Below, in pieces: positions 47,017-59,422 of a stretch of 64,000 nucleotides of DNA; the stretch's first letter is position 1; each line of letters begins with the position of its first letter. The stretch spans positions 28,830,001 to 28,894,000 of the forward strand of contig OZ038526.1 in the NCBI GenBank assembly GCA_964036665.1. The letters are read 5' to 3'. The notes beneath the pieces were generated by a model. That model did not search any database. It was given only the letters and a program-made list of their open reading frames with translations, and was not told the origin of the DNA. The stretch is from Gordius sp. MW1. Taxonomy: Eukaryota > Nematomorpha > Gordioida > Gordea > Gordiidae. The translations under genes were made by a program, and so were the position numbers.

Positions 47017-50000
47017 ATGATATCGGCTGAAAAGAAATTGGTCTTAAGCTTCATAGATTTTCTTAAAGACCAGATAAATGAAAATCATTCATCCCCAGAT
47101 TGCGTAGAAAGCTTAGAGGGTAGGCTCTTTAGATTTTTTACTATAAAATTTATAGTTGCAATTCAATGTCTTGAAACTGCATTTAATGTTACCTCTAATG
47201 AATCTTCTGAGTTTGTGCAAAATGAGAATAAAAAATTACTAAGTATTTTTAAAGACGGCAATTCAATAGTAAGATATTTATTTACGAATTATTAGCTTGC
47301 TAGAAAAATAAGAGTATTGACTCAGAAGCTAAGAAAAGGGCTGATGATTTTAAAAATCAAGGTATTTATTAATTATATTTTTTTATAAATTGTTTGAGGC
47401 AATGATTTGATGAAGAGTGAAGATGCTATTGAGGCTCTTAACTATTACAATAAAGCTTTAGAAATAGATAATTCAGACCCCATATATTATTGCAATAGGT
47501 ATATTAATTTTATATACTTAAATATAATATATGCTAGAGCTGCGGCTTATATTAAATTAAATGAAATTCAAAATGCTATTAAGGATTGCAAAAAAGCTTT
47601 GTCATTGAATCCATCTTATAGCAAAGCATATGGGAGATTGGGGTAACTATGTATATCAAATTTATATTTAAACATTTGCTAAAGTATTTTTTCACTCTTT
47701 AAGCTTACAACATTTATGCCTGAATGTATTGTTAAGTTTTATAATTGAGAATTTTTATGCTTATTTATTATTGTGTTGTATAGGATGGCATATGTGGCTA
47801 ACGATCAAATCCAAGATGCTGTCCATTGCTATAATAAAGCTTTAGACCTAGAACCTAACAATGAAAGTTACATAAATAACTTAAAAATATGCCAAGAAAA
47901 ACTTAAGGAAATGAACTTAAATGGGAATACAAATGTAAACTTACTAATTTCATCTAAATCAAATGTTCCTTAAAAATTATTTTGACTTTAAGCAACCTAA
48001 CACAGATCCATCTACAAATGCTAATGAAGCAGGTGCCGGATTTGGTAATATATTTTCTGCATTTGGTTTGGGAGGTCAAGGTGGCCCCAATTCAACAACA
48101 AGTGCTGGTGGGGTCGATTTTGCTACAATGCTTAATAACCCTACCCTTTTAAACATGGCCAGTAATCTTATGGCAAACCCACAGATACAGAGCGCGTATT
48201 ATCTAAATTATATACATATTAACATTGGGCTGACATAAGGACAATTATTCAAACTATTTGAAGTTTTTGTTTGTTAAGATTTCGATAAATTATAAATTGT
48301 TTCAAGGTAGCACATAGAGCCCTGCAAATGAAATTTCTTCGGCCCGAGCCCGGCCCGACTTCTCAATTTTTATTTTGCCCGAGCCCGGCCCGAGCCCAAA
48401 AGACTTTTTTATTTTAGGCCCGAGCCCGACCCGATTTTCTAAATAAAATTTTTTAAAAAATATATTACCGAAATTTTTTTCACCATCTAGATATGCATTA
48501 CATTGTTATTACTCCTAATTTACAACTAGAATGAATTTGAAATAAAAAATCCGTTTCCACTCGTTAGAGTTTATTCAGCTAATCATTTAAAGCTAAAAAT
48601 TTAACTTTATAAAATAAATTTTTAACAGTTTCAAATAAAAAACTTTTTGAAATAGTTACTTTTCTTATTTCTAAAGTTGTAACAGCTACTATGATTCTAT
48701 AAAATATAATAAGATTTGCAATTCAGGTCAGTTATATTATATTAGACAAGGGAAATAAGCTGAAGTTTAGAAGCTATATAATGTAGGCTGCGCGAAGATA
48801 ATTATTAATATTGAGTTGAGTTGATTTAAGGGCCATTCCAGGACAAATCAAAACGGTTTCGACCGACCATTTCAGATCAGGATAATTTTTAGTGAGGGTG
48901 TAGGTCTCATTTATTAGATTAATTTTTGAAAGTTTTAGCCATTTTGGGCCAATACTTTTTAAGTTATGGACGTTTAAAGGGCCAAAATCACGTTCGGGAG
49001 CGTTTTATGGATTTTACTATTTTTGTCATATTTTTGAAAGTAATTCCGTTATTCACTCAGATTTTGGTGCATTTTGTTTTTAAAAAAATTCTCTATCGAA
49101 ATAGTTTAACCAAAAACCTCAAACTTTTGCGGTTAATTTTTTGTGGTACAATTAGTGAAAAATCATAAAAACATATTTCTCCGGTATATGAAATCACCAA
49201 TTTCACAATGTGAACTCCTTTAAGACCCATTATCATATTTCAATCATAAAAAATTTGGGCGCGGCTACGAGATGGTCAAAAATTCAAAAAATTGCATTTT
49301 CAACAAAAATATTTATAGATGGCGGTATAATCAATTATCACAAGAACATATTATGGTGTTTATTTTTTATCAAATTGCAAATTTATAAAGAATATATGGT
49401 AAATAAATAATATTGGAATAAAAATAAACTTAAATTTGATTTTTTTTCTGCGCAATTGGCAATTATCCGAGTTTGAAAATTAGATCTTGAATTTCAACTT
49501 AAATGATATAGGGGTATGCTAAAATTAATATGAGGTTGAAAAAATAAATAAATACTAATATGATGGCAAAATTGCTCATATATTTTTATTTTTATACTGA
49601 TAATCCATGCTAAAAATAAAAAATTTATGTAGGATGAAAGGTATTTTAAAAAAAATTTCTTGCTAGTTGTGACTATTTTTTATTTAATTAAACCTAAAGT
49701 TATTTTCAAACTCGGTTACTTGCCCACCGCGAAAGTTCAAAATTTAAGTTGATTTTTAATCCAATATTATTTATTTACCATGTATTTTTTAAAAATTTGA
49801 AATTTGATAAAAAGCAAACACCATAATATGTTCTTGTGATAATTGATTATACCGCCATCTATAAATATTTTTGTTGAAAATGCAATTTTTCGAATTTTTG
49901 ACCATCTCGTAGCCGCGCCCAAACTTTTTAAGATTGAAATATGATAATGGGTCATAAAGGAGTTCACATTGTGAAATTGGGGATTTCATATACCGGAGAA

Positions 50001-51601
50001 ATATGTTTTTATGATTTTTCACTAATTGTACCACAAAAAATTAACCGCAAAAGTTTGAGGTTTTTGGTTAAATTATTTCGATAGAGAATTTTTTTAGGAA
50101 CAAAATGCACCAAAATCTGAGTGAATAACGCAATTACTTTCATAAATATGACAAAAATAGTAAAATTCATAAAACGCTCCCGAACGTGATTTTGGCCCTT
50201 TAAACGTCCATAACATCAAAAGTATTGGCCCAAAATGGCTAAAACTTTCAGAAATTAATCTAATAAATGAGGCCTACACCCTCACCAAAAATTATCCTGA
50301 TCTGAAATGGTCGGTCGAAAATCGTCTTTTTTTTGACGAATCGACATGGAATGGCCCTTAAATCCTATTTTATAAAAGATTAATTTGCTTTAATTTAATT
50401 CGGGCCTCAGGTCGGGCCGCCGCATCAAGCCCGACCCGAGCCCAAGGCCCGATTGTTTTATGCCCGAGTTCGGCCCGAAAGCCCGTCGGGCTGGGCCGAA
50501 CTCGGGCCGGGCCTCGGACGGCCCTTGCAGGGCTCTAAGCACACCTTTTCATCCATGCTGTTTATTTTATGCACCTGACATAGATGACCAATTTTTGAAT
50601 GGCATGTTTTTTATAAGCCACTTTAACATGCAGAAAATAGAAAAACGATTTTTGCATGCTATGATCTTTATTAGATAATTATAAAAACACCAAAGATAAC
50701 AATTTAATGAATGTATATCCTAGATCATGTTTAACATTTATAGAGTTCTTTGTGCTTAACACTAAAATAATTTTATAATTTACATTCCCCCCCCCCTACC
50801 CCAAATGATTTAAAACATTATTTACATAATATATATTAGGCAATGAGGGAAAGGAAGAAGACTAAATGTCTTGGACAATTTTAAAATATTAAGTTAATCT
50901 TTAAATATAAATCAAAAACTAATTAAGGTAGACGACTTGCTTTATTTTTAATGATTTGGCTTTGAAGTATTCATCGTGAAAAGGGCTAAAACGCCAATTT
51001 TCGCAACATTGAACACATTTCAAAAACTTGACGTGTAGGGAAAAAGAAAAACAGTTTAGTGTTCGCCCCAAAAAGCACATTTATATGTTGCCTAGTGTTA
51101 TTTATCGGATTAAAATTACGCCTTTTAAATTAAAATATTCTTCAATATCTGACTGTTAAAATTTTATGGTTAATCTAAATTTGCCTTTTTAAAACATTAA
51201 AAAGGGGGGCGTGGGCTTATTTTTTTTACAATTTACTGTCAATGATTTGGAATTTATTGTTAAAGTTAAATTTTATGCTTAATACTTCTAGTTTATCGGG
51301 CATGCTAAATACCGCAGCGACTCCTGGTTCTGGTAGCAACAACAACTTTGATGCCTTCCTAAACATGTAAGATGCGCTTAAATTTCGAAGTGACCAAATC
51401 AATGTAATTTTTTTTTGTTTCAATAGCGGTCAACAGTTGGCATCCCAGATACAAAATCAAAATCCAGAATTAATAGATAATCTGAGGAACCAGTTTACCA
51501 ATACTCGAGGGGGTAGTGCTCCGCCTACAAGCAATTCGAGCTCTACTACGGACCCTACGAAAAATTCTACTCCGAAGGATGGCGATTCTAAAGATCATTA
51601 A
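47017..51601 (+). CDS. Sgt: SGT, small glutamine-rich TPR co-chaperone (9 exons, 360 aa)
   Basis: Exons: 47017-47119, 47156-47268, 47304-47361, 47399-47498, 47538-47642, 47784-47934, 47993-48195, 51292-51366, 51427-51601; phases close into 360 codons plus stop. Residues 1-70 are the homodimerisation domain, with the SGTA mark VAIQCLETAFNV. Three TPR units follow at about 85-205 (EALNYYNKALEIDNSDPIYY; AIKDCKKALSLNPSYSKAYG; AVHCYNKALDLEPNNESY). Then come a Gly/Asn-rich segment, NPTLLNMASNLMANPQIQS and a Gln-rich tail with NQNPELIDNLRNQF. SGT binds Hsp70/Hsp90 tails through the TPRs and hands tail-anchored or mislocalised proteins to the GET/BAG6 system in the cytosol. Introns 1-4 are 36, 35, 37 and 39 nt; intron 7 is 3096 nt because of nested transposons. 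It converges with TOM1. Confidence 0.94.
48315..50537. mobile_element. hAT-like element (TAGAGCCCTGCAA) in SGT intron 7
   Basis: Ends are TAGAGCCCTGCAAATG and, inward from the right, TAGAGCCCTGCAAGGG. A 6-bp repeat AGCACA touches both ends (48309-48314 and 50538-50543). GCCCGAGCCCGGCCCGA-type subterminal repeats fill both margins. A piggyBac-like foldback (48830-50357) is inserted in its core; without it the host element is about 0.7 kb. A short relative is in TOM1 intron 6 (55206-55481). Confidence 0.82.
48830..50357. mobile_element. piggyBac-like foldback element with TTAA duplications
   Basis: TTAA lies directly outside both ends (48826-48829 and 50358-50361). The termini are GGGCCATTCCA. 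The left arm (48830 to about 49425) and right arm (about 49750-50357) are inverted copies of some 600 bp with a spacer of about 300 bp. TTAA targeting points to the piggyBac superfamily. The small frames seen in each arm are mirror images and show no transposase signature. A diverged solo arm sits at 33465-33889. Confidence 0.85.
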
Positions 51602-53103
51602 CGCCATTTCAACCTAGATCGCTCTCTATAATTAGCTGTCTTTGTTATTTGTAGAACAGCGTAACGCTAGCTAACTGTATATTACTTTTCCCATCATTAT
51701 TCACAAGTTGTTTAAATTTGTAAAATTGATTTTCTACAGACGACTTCAAGATTAATGGGATGGCTTTAAACATTGTTGTAAAAGCTATAAAATCATATAG
51801 TCATAAAGATTATCGATTTAACAATTATTTTATAAAACCCTCCTATTCTTTTTTTATGTTATCCCCTTTTTCACGATAATATGTATAAACGCATTTGAAT
51901 GTTTTGGAATCAAATATACCATAAGACGACGTTTAGAAATTTAATTGCGTTATTGCTTTGATAATGCCCGCAATTTTTTGAAATAATGCTCGTAACATAA
52001 TAATTTAAATAATCAAAATATAAATCACCTTAATTTCGTGTTATAGTCGCGATTTTAATGTTTTGTCTATAGGGGAGAAGCGGTTCATTTTGCAAAAGAT
52101 AACGACAACTACGATGAAAATATATAAATTTTTCACTTAGACCAAATATCAAAGTAGTAGTAGGTTATAAAAGTTTTCAAATCGTTTCACCTATTTTAAG
52201 TCAATAAATAGATGCGACGATTTTAAAACTTCTAAAAGCGACCACTTTAAAATCGAGTCGAAGAGAGGAGCTAGGGCATAAAGTATAAAAGAAAGGAAGG
52301 TGTATAAATATGTGAGATTTGGCCGCATGTGTATAGTGGTGTCAACTGAAACTAAAATTGCGGCACGCTCTCTCCAGCGTTTACGCGATTGCTTTGATCG
52401 AGTTATTATGCTTAGCCCGACGTTGAAAGATTGGTTATATCAAAATATTTTGCGTTCATTGGGCTCCGCCCCTTTGTCTAAAGATGATGAACCCGGGGCC
52501 GGCTGATTGTTGTTCGTTCTTTCGAGGAGAAATCTCTCAAAATCATCATTTAAGGCGGTAGTGTCGTATGGAGTTGAGACAGAAGATTGGTTTGAGCTCG
52601 CGACCGTGTTTAAGGCATTTTGAGTACTCCCTTCATAAGGCTAAAATACGACACGAAATAAAGATAAAGTCTTCACTGCAGTGTTTAGTTACGATATCTA
52701 AAGTTTTTAGATTAAACACCAACTTGGCCGTTTTTATAAACAATGTCGTTACAGAGAATCAATATTAAGCCAATATTTCTAACATAAATAGTATCTAATA
52801 AACAAGTTAGTTCAAATTGAGACCAATAACCGTGATACCTGAAAGCCAATAGGACCCCTAAATTCATTAAAATCGAATTCTAGCTTCAAATCTAGTTAAG
52901 CCCGTGATGGACACCACTTTAAATTTTATTTATTAATGGCCAAACGCGGTTAAATAAATAACAACGCATTTAAAAAACTTGATCTCACTTTGTTCTTGAG
53001 CCATCTATTAATGTTATCGAGGTCGTTTTCCTTTATATCGACGGGTGGTGGTTGACCGAACTATAAAGTTTGTTGATGAAAGTGTTTAAAACGTGTGCAT
53101 TAT
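51602..53103. other. Region between the convergent genes SGT and TOM1
   Basis: It should hold both 3' untranslated regions. An open frame at 52300-52506 on the plus strand (with RSLQRLRDCFDRV near its middle) begins inside other open sequence and has no recognised family. I cannot decide whether it is coding. Confidence 0.4.
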
Positions 53104-56100
53104 TTAATTAAACGTGTGCCAAGCAAAATTATAATTTACGAGATTAGCTGATCCTGACCCTGTGTTAATGGGGTCGGCGCTGGCGTAAGGATTTCTAGCG
53201 AATTAAACAAAAAAGGCTCAATACACAAGCGCAAAGAAACATTACCTGGAAGAAAGAGCGGGTGGAGAGGGACTTGCAAAGGGATCGAGACGATCAAACA
53301 TGGACGATGATCCTTGAGTACATATTAAATGGAGGATTATATTAAAAAAACTTTGTTCCCTCAATTTGTAAGTTAAAGGTGATATCGTTGGTATTTGGCA
53401 TTGTTAACAGACTATTTTAAAATACCGATTCGTGGATATTTTTTTGAAATACTTAAAAGGTCATACATATGGTATTCCACGTTAATTATAGCAAATACAT
53501 ACCGTAAATAGCTAATGATCGAACCAGTTATAAATTTTACTTTCGTTCACATTATATTTAGATTTGACATTAAATGCTGATTCATATCATAGATTTACCA
53601 AATAAATTGTCACAAGCGTATAATATGGTGTGACCAAGCTACAGATTAACCCTTTTAACATTAATTTTCATTCGTTTATATTATTCAATGCTTTATTTTA
53701 ATCATACATTGTAAGTTATGTTTTCAGTATTTAATTATATTACCTTCGGTGCTTTTAAAAATGAAATTTAACAGAGCAAGAAGGTGTTACCTTCTAGGGG
53801 CTCATCACCCAAATCGATCAGAGGTTTTTCTTCGGGCACAGGAGGTGGCATTCTCTTAGGCAAAAATGGCTGAGACGAATCGGATTTCTGTTAGACAAAA
53901 TAAAGCGTTAACAGCTCTCCATTTTCCGAAAACAGATTTTAAAATCCTCAACACTTATATTAGTTAATCAATGTGTCTGGCCTTTACCGACCATACAAAC
54001 CTCAATCGCTAAACCAAGTTACTGCATTAACCCAAACCCTAGAGGGATACATAGGCTACCCACGAGAAAAACCAAGGTGTCCTCTTTGTAAGCAGCGCAA
54101 TAAATGAGATCAAATTGCATCACCTTAAGCACCGGGCCCGACATATCCATAATATTAAATTAATTAATGCACTCGAACCTGAGGCTAGAAATTATTAAGA
54201 AGATTGCCAATTTCACAAAGTTAACCTTAGATCGACGATAAAAACACAGAATTATATATAAAAAAAACAATTTCGGCCTTTTAAAAAGTAAAGCAAACTA
54301 ACCGATACTCCAACAGATTGTGAGGTGGGAGGAGTGTTAGATATGCTAGCAGGTGGTAGTTGAGCTTCTTCCGCATTGGTCGGCATCCCGCGAGCGTATT
54401 TAGCGTATTTTAAGAACACGTTATTTAAGTCGTCGTTTACGCCCAGTAATTCAACTGAATTAAAATATTTCAAAGTTTTATGGAAAATTAAACGCCACCT
54501 TAAGATGAATATAATGGTTATACAAAGGAATCGCTGGAACTATAATATAACCGGCAACATGCAAGAAATACGACAGCATGAAATTTGAAAATGACGGTAG
54601 CAAATTTTGTTTCAAGTAATAAAACATTTTTTCTTTGACGTCCTTTAATTCAAAGAGAGCAAAATTTTTCGTGCTCTGTTCTACGCTATGCAGAAATGCT
54701 CAAAAGTTGTTAATGAAGCATCGAAACTCATATGATTATACGCACATCGACATTTCTATAAAATTACCAGCAGTAATTAGCGATGTTCCACAATGGAAAT
54801 AAACAATAAAGGAGAAGAATCTGATTTATAAGCTTAGGCAGTTATGATTAAAAATGACATTTTAATGGAATAGTTAATTTGACAATATAAACTTTCAGGC
54901 AGTTTCATTAACTTATTTAAACAAAAGAACTATTACATTCAGCGCTCATGATGCCATAAAAATATCGTGTAAATAGTTATACCTATGAAATCTTCGTTCG
55001 ATACCTTGTCCAGCAATTCCACTATACGTGACTGCATATCGCGACAAATGGAAAATAGTTTCTAAACACATTAAAAAATCAATAAAAAATAAATTTATCA
55101 AAATTTAAGAATGATCCCAGCTCTCAATAAAATTTTTTTTAAAAATTAGATGAGGGGTGACGCTCGGCTATCCAGATCTGACAGCCGTGTTGGCGATGTG
55201 ATATATGGAGCCTTGCAAAATGCAATTTCTTCGGCCGGAGTCCGATTTTTTGCCCGAGCGACTTTTTTGAAATGTAAATTTATAAAAAAAAATCTATTCA
55301 GAATACCACCTGCCCCTTTCATTAAACATAAAAACATTTTGTCTCCTCTAAATAGCCTACTCTACAAAGGAATTGGCAAAAAGTTATAAAAAATCTTATA
55401 GGTTTTGCCTCGAGCCGGGCTCGGGCCGAGGCCAGATTAAATTTTGATCTTTGCCCCGTGCCCGACCCGTGCAGGGCTCTAGTGATATATTTTAAACTTT
55501 TAAAAAGAAGTGCCGTGAGCGGGATTCGAACCGCGAACTCTCATTTCTAAACAACAAAGCTCATACCACTAGGCCCCTAAGCTCTCATTGCTGCTCTTAG
55601 ATGATTGAACGATGCTTTAAATAATACCTCAACTAATAACCTATCTTCGTGGTCCAGGCCTTCGGCATTTTGGGTTAACAAATCACCGAGAACTTGGGCA
55701 TTAGTTCGCACCACATCCAACTCCTTCCTCAATTTCACCACGTCCTTTTCTTCCAAGGCATAAGGCGTGTCGATTCCTCGATCATTTACCCTATCCCCTC
55801 GGCCCGCATTATCCCCATGCTCGGGGTAACTTGAAGGTTGAACGCGGCTCGGTCCCATCTCGTCGCTAGCTGGGGTTGGCTAAATAAAGGAAAACCCTTT
55901 GTTAGTCGAGTTGTAAAAATTATATGATTAAAAAAATACATATTTTGTGAAGGTGAGATAGAAAAATAAAAAGTTAGGAATTGTAAATATTCGGAAAACA
56001 TTCCGCTATGGCTAATGAATTATATTTAACTTGTTTAATTCGAAATGAATTTTGTAAAACTATTAAGCGTTCGCACCAAATATGAAACTACTTTTATTTT

Positions 56101-57635
56101 TTTATTTGGGCATTTTTATGCCATTGGTATGTGGTAAATCAATAAACTAAACAAAAACTGGCAAATAACACGGTGTATAGCAAAAACCAATACGTAATTT
56201 AGTTACCTTCAAAAAATATAATGTTAAAAATAAACACCCTCCACAAATTGGTCATAATTTGAAACATTTATTTAACTTTACAAATTTTTTACGTATGTTA
56301 ACACTAAAAATTAGATTATTATAATAAAATTTTCAAGCCTATTGTCAACTGAAAATAATGCAGAATAAACTGAAATTAATTATACATCCAATAAAGTAAG
56401 TTAATAAAATACATTTATAAACCAAATAATTTCTTACTTTCCATTGGCCCTCCGATGCTTTGTATGAGGGTTGAGAGCGTATTCCTGAAGAGGGGGGTGG
56501 GGTAAAAATTGGAGCATCAGAGAGGATCTTTTCCCTTGATATATCACCAGATGGAGGTTCTATGCCACGCGTTTTAAGTTCTTCGTTAACTTGGACTACC
56601 CCCTGAAGATCTGGAAAATTTTTAAAAGCTCCAGCCCAAACCTTTAAAATGCATGTATGGTGTATAGAAGAAGGAGTAAACATATGATAGTATACAAAAT
56701 AATATTAATATTTCCTAAAAAAATATAAAACAATTCTATAATTTTTTAAAAATTGCACAAAGTAAAGTTTTTTAATTGGAGCATTACAATTATGTTCAAT
56801 ATTAGATAATAAATTTAAAACCAACAAATTCTTGAAAGCATACTAATATCAATAGTAAGGCAATATTGTAATTACTTCTATGAGATTCAATATTTTTTCT
56901 TGTATAACCAAAGGTGGATTATATTTTGGATTTAACACTTTGACAAGATCCTGAATAAATTCTCTGGCTGCTACATATACATGAAATCGATGCCCACAAT
57001 TTTTAACACAAGTGTCTAGTAACTAAAATTGATGTTGAATTAGCTTTTATTTAAAATTTTATGCAAAAATAAACAAATTAGGCATTGTAAAAGTTTTAAA
57101 AATCAAAATAATGTTATTTATTATTTTAGCAAACAACATAATAATAATTTAACATTTAATGTGTAATCAAGTGCATTGTTATATTTTCCAGCTGACATCA
57201 TAAGTTTTTTGCGGATAGCTCTTGCAGCATCTTTTGGCCTATTTATAGTGCATAAGAAATATTATACAAGTTAAAATATACACTTACCCTTCTTGCGTAG
57301 TATTAATTAAGTCACATATTTCAAGATATAATGCCCAATTATCACCACCAGCATCTGGGCTAGTTGCGAGATCTTAGTAACATAATTTTTTTAATTTTAT
57401 CCTCATATCAAATTGTACATGCTCCAATTATTAAAAATATTTATTAAAAAATTGCAAAGGTATTTTGAAGAGAGAATATAACTCAAATTTAAAACGACAT
57501 ACCAACTTTAATCCCAACTGGTGTTGAAAGCGGGTTAGGCCCAAATGCGTTAACCAACGTATCCTTCGTATTATTAATGAAGCTTTCTACATTTTCCAAC
57601 TTTTTCTTGGTACTAATGTTAAAAGAGTCGACCAT
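53104..57635 (-). CDS. Tom1: TOM1-family VHS-GAT endosomal adaptor (11 exons, 463 aa)
   Basis: Exons, minus strand: 57635-57503, 57372-57288, 57238-57154, 57022-56876, 56641-56438, 55879-55628, 55061-54983, 54454-54303, 53887-53791, 53312-53246, 53194-53104. Phases close into 463 codons plus stop; the last exon is the least certain. The VHS domain (about 30-170) shows [36 protein letters not shown] and [16 protein letters not shown]. The GAT domain (about 245-335) shows [25 protein letters not shown] and [18 protein letters not shown]. The tail has LIDLGDE and DPF, typical clathrin/adaptor-binding pieces. TOM1 binds ubiquitin, Tollip and clathrin at endosomes and helps sort ubiquitinated cargo. 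Exon 3 ends at a weak GTTAAA donor. Intron 6 carries a short hAT-like MITE and a tRNA-like pseudogene. Confidence 0.92.
55206..55481. mobile_element. hAT-like MITE (TAGAGCCCTGCA family) in TOM1 intron 6
   Basis: The exact 8-bp duplication GTGATATA flanks it (55198-55205 and 55482-55489). The left end TGGAGCCTTGCAAAATG and the right end inward TAGAGCCCTGCACGGG match the element in SGT intron 7. The margins are GC-rich. The clear 8-bp duplication shows that the family belongs to hAT. Confidence 0.88.
55510..55586 (-). pseudogene. tRNA-like pseudogene or SINE head
   Basis: On the minus strand it has an A-box-like GGCCTAGTGGTATGAGC and a perfect B box GGTTCGAATCC, followed by a run of T like a Pol III terminator. 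The T stem lacks one base and the two acceptor strands do not pair, so it is not a working tRNA. It lies between TOM1 exons 6 and 7. Confidence 0.5.
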
Positions 57636-59194
57636 AATAATCTCAAATCATCTGACCGACATAACTCCTCCAACAAAAGCGAACTATTCTAATATTAGAT
57701 TGCTCTAATTAAAATATTTTGGTATTTCTATGTAATTAAAATGATGCATAATAGGTATGGATTAGTATATATTATTCACAGATGATCACAAGAATATGCG
57801 TGAAAAGCCATTGTGTAGGAATAAGGTTTTGGTCATCTAACCCATCTTATTTATAGCGAGCATTATTTTTTGAACACTACCTCATTTTAAAGCAATTCAA
57901 ACAAATAAATTAATATTTACCTAAAAACATTACTTATTTTTGACAAAGTTAACTAAGGATCCCAGCAAATCTGCAAATGACATGTATATGCAGGTTTTCA
58001 AAAAATAATGCGCCATTTTAATTTCCGTAATTTTTTTAAATTTAAATCGAGACATGTTGTTATTTCACGTCAAGACGAGCTCGGCATTTTTTTAGACCGA
58101 GAAGATTCTCATAATGACACCTGGGATGATACTATATTTTGCTTTCGATACCAAGACAAAATCGAAACACTAAATAGTTGTAGCCCTCTAAAATAATTCT
58201 CATCCGTTCATTGCTAAAGAAATCATTGCATGTTTATTAGATGTTATAGAAACCTGAAAGTCACTAGTTGGCTCGGGAGAGGTCGACAAAATTAAAGCCA
58301 ATAAGCGGTCATTAGCTAGTCTATCTGCGAAATAAAAATAGAAGTCTTTTACAGAAGCATAAATTCACATCCAATAAAAACCCGTATAAGTTTCCACAGC
58401 AATTATTGAAAAATTACAAGTTGGACAGGAGGGACGGACATGATAGACGGACGAATAACCAAATACAAGTCAATAAATTGCATAGCAATTAATATGGTCG
58501 TAAAGCAATGCTTACAAATCCTTCTTAAGACCGGTTTCACTCTATGGAAATGAACATGAACACTAAAAACCACGAAAGAAATTTTACTACAAGCCACTAA
58601 AATAAGAATGATACGGTGGAGCTTGGATTATATTAGGCTACATATGACGAATGACTGTCTCAGGGCTAAAATAGATATATTGCGGAGTTATCAGTAGTAT
58701 GATCATAACTAGGAAGAGAATCGAACGATTTGAGCATGGAGGTGCTATGGAAGAGAGGAAGTCGACGACCTCGTGTCACGTAGAAATGGCGAATGGACAA
58801 ATTCATAAATTAAGAAGACAAATCTGAGTAGGACCCATCCCGATCAATATGGGAGAAACTTATCAAAACAAACCCGAAGATTGTGGCGTCATGATAAAGA
58901 AGAAGATACAAGGAATAGATTTATTAAACACCGACAATAAGTCATATATTTTTAAATTTGGATAATATGGTTTATACTAGGTAGTATATAACATTAAAGC
59001 ATGCTTTATAAGAAAAAGCTCGAAATTAATTTTATGTTTAAACCCTTTGTTAGTTTTGTTGGTTAATATGACACAGACATATTTAAATATATTACAAAAA
59101 AGTTACTAAGTATAGAGTTATGAATTCTTAATAGCCTAACACTAGTATGCTATCAAATCTTTGTACATATTTTGTGCATTTTGGACATATAGTT
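57636..59194. other. Region between TOM1 and the gypsy element; LINE tail relic
   Basis: It should contain the TOM1 promoter. About 58045-58175 is a fragment of the CGAGACGAG hAT-like family ending GAAACACTA. About 58470-58497 has the dispersed AATTGCATAGCAATTAATA motif. About 58640-58930 (plus) recalls the C-terminus of an RTE-like LINE protein, with a GSRRPRV-like stretch, in decayed frames. Confidence 0.45.
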
Positions 59195-59357
59195 TGTAGA
59201 GAGGGAAGTGCCTCAGGGGATATGTTGTTTACCGTTGTGTTGTCAATCTAATTATCGTTAATTGGTATGTATTATATACGTTGGATATACACGTTTTTAC
59301 TCACTTTTCTATTTTTGTATCACTTCGAAACCTCTCTCTAGTAAATAAAGATTCCCA
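59195..59357 (+). repeat. 5' LTR of the gypsy element
   Basis: Starts TGTAGAGAGG and ends GATTCCCA, with AATAAA near the end as a likely polyadenylation signal. It differs from the 3' LTR only at the eleventh base (G against T). Confidence 0.92.
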
Positions 59358-59368
59358 ATCTCAACAGT

Positions 59369-59382
59369 TGGCGTCGGGAACC
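59369..59382 (+). promoter_or_regulatory. Putative primer binding site of the gypsy element
   Basis: TGGCGTCGGGAACC starts with the complement of a tRNA CCA end and follows the 5' LTR by 11 nt. The tRNA species is not determined. Confidence 0.55.
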
Positions 59383-59422
59383 TACGCGGAGATGCAGAAA
59401 TATAAAACAACGGCTGACATCG

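Noticed and set aside
47120-47155. In-frame 12-residue segment within the first SGT frame
   Set aside because: It is a 36-nt intron whose length is a multiple of three; removal joins SLE to VAIQCLETAF as in the family.
49210-50034. Two near-identical 66-codon frames on opposite strands
   Set aside because: They sit in the two arms of the foldback element; mirror images, with no transposase motif.
50460-50678. 72-codon frame in the SGT intron
   Set aside because: It translates the GC-rich terminal repeats of the hAT-like element and leaves it without any homology.
55143-55389. Open frames on both strands near 55.15-55.39 kb
   Set aside because: They cover the hAT-like MITE in the TOM1 intron.
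55577-55627. Extension of TOM1 exon 6 to the in-frame stop at 55577
   Set aside because: Ending the exon at 55628 with a GT donor restores the GAT domain through exons 7 and 8; the read-through tail has no match.
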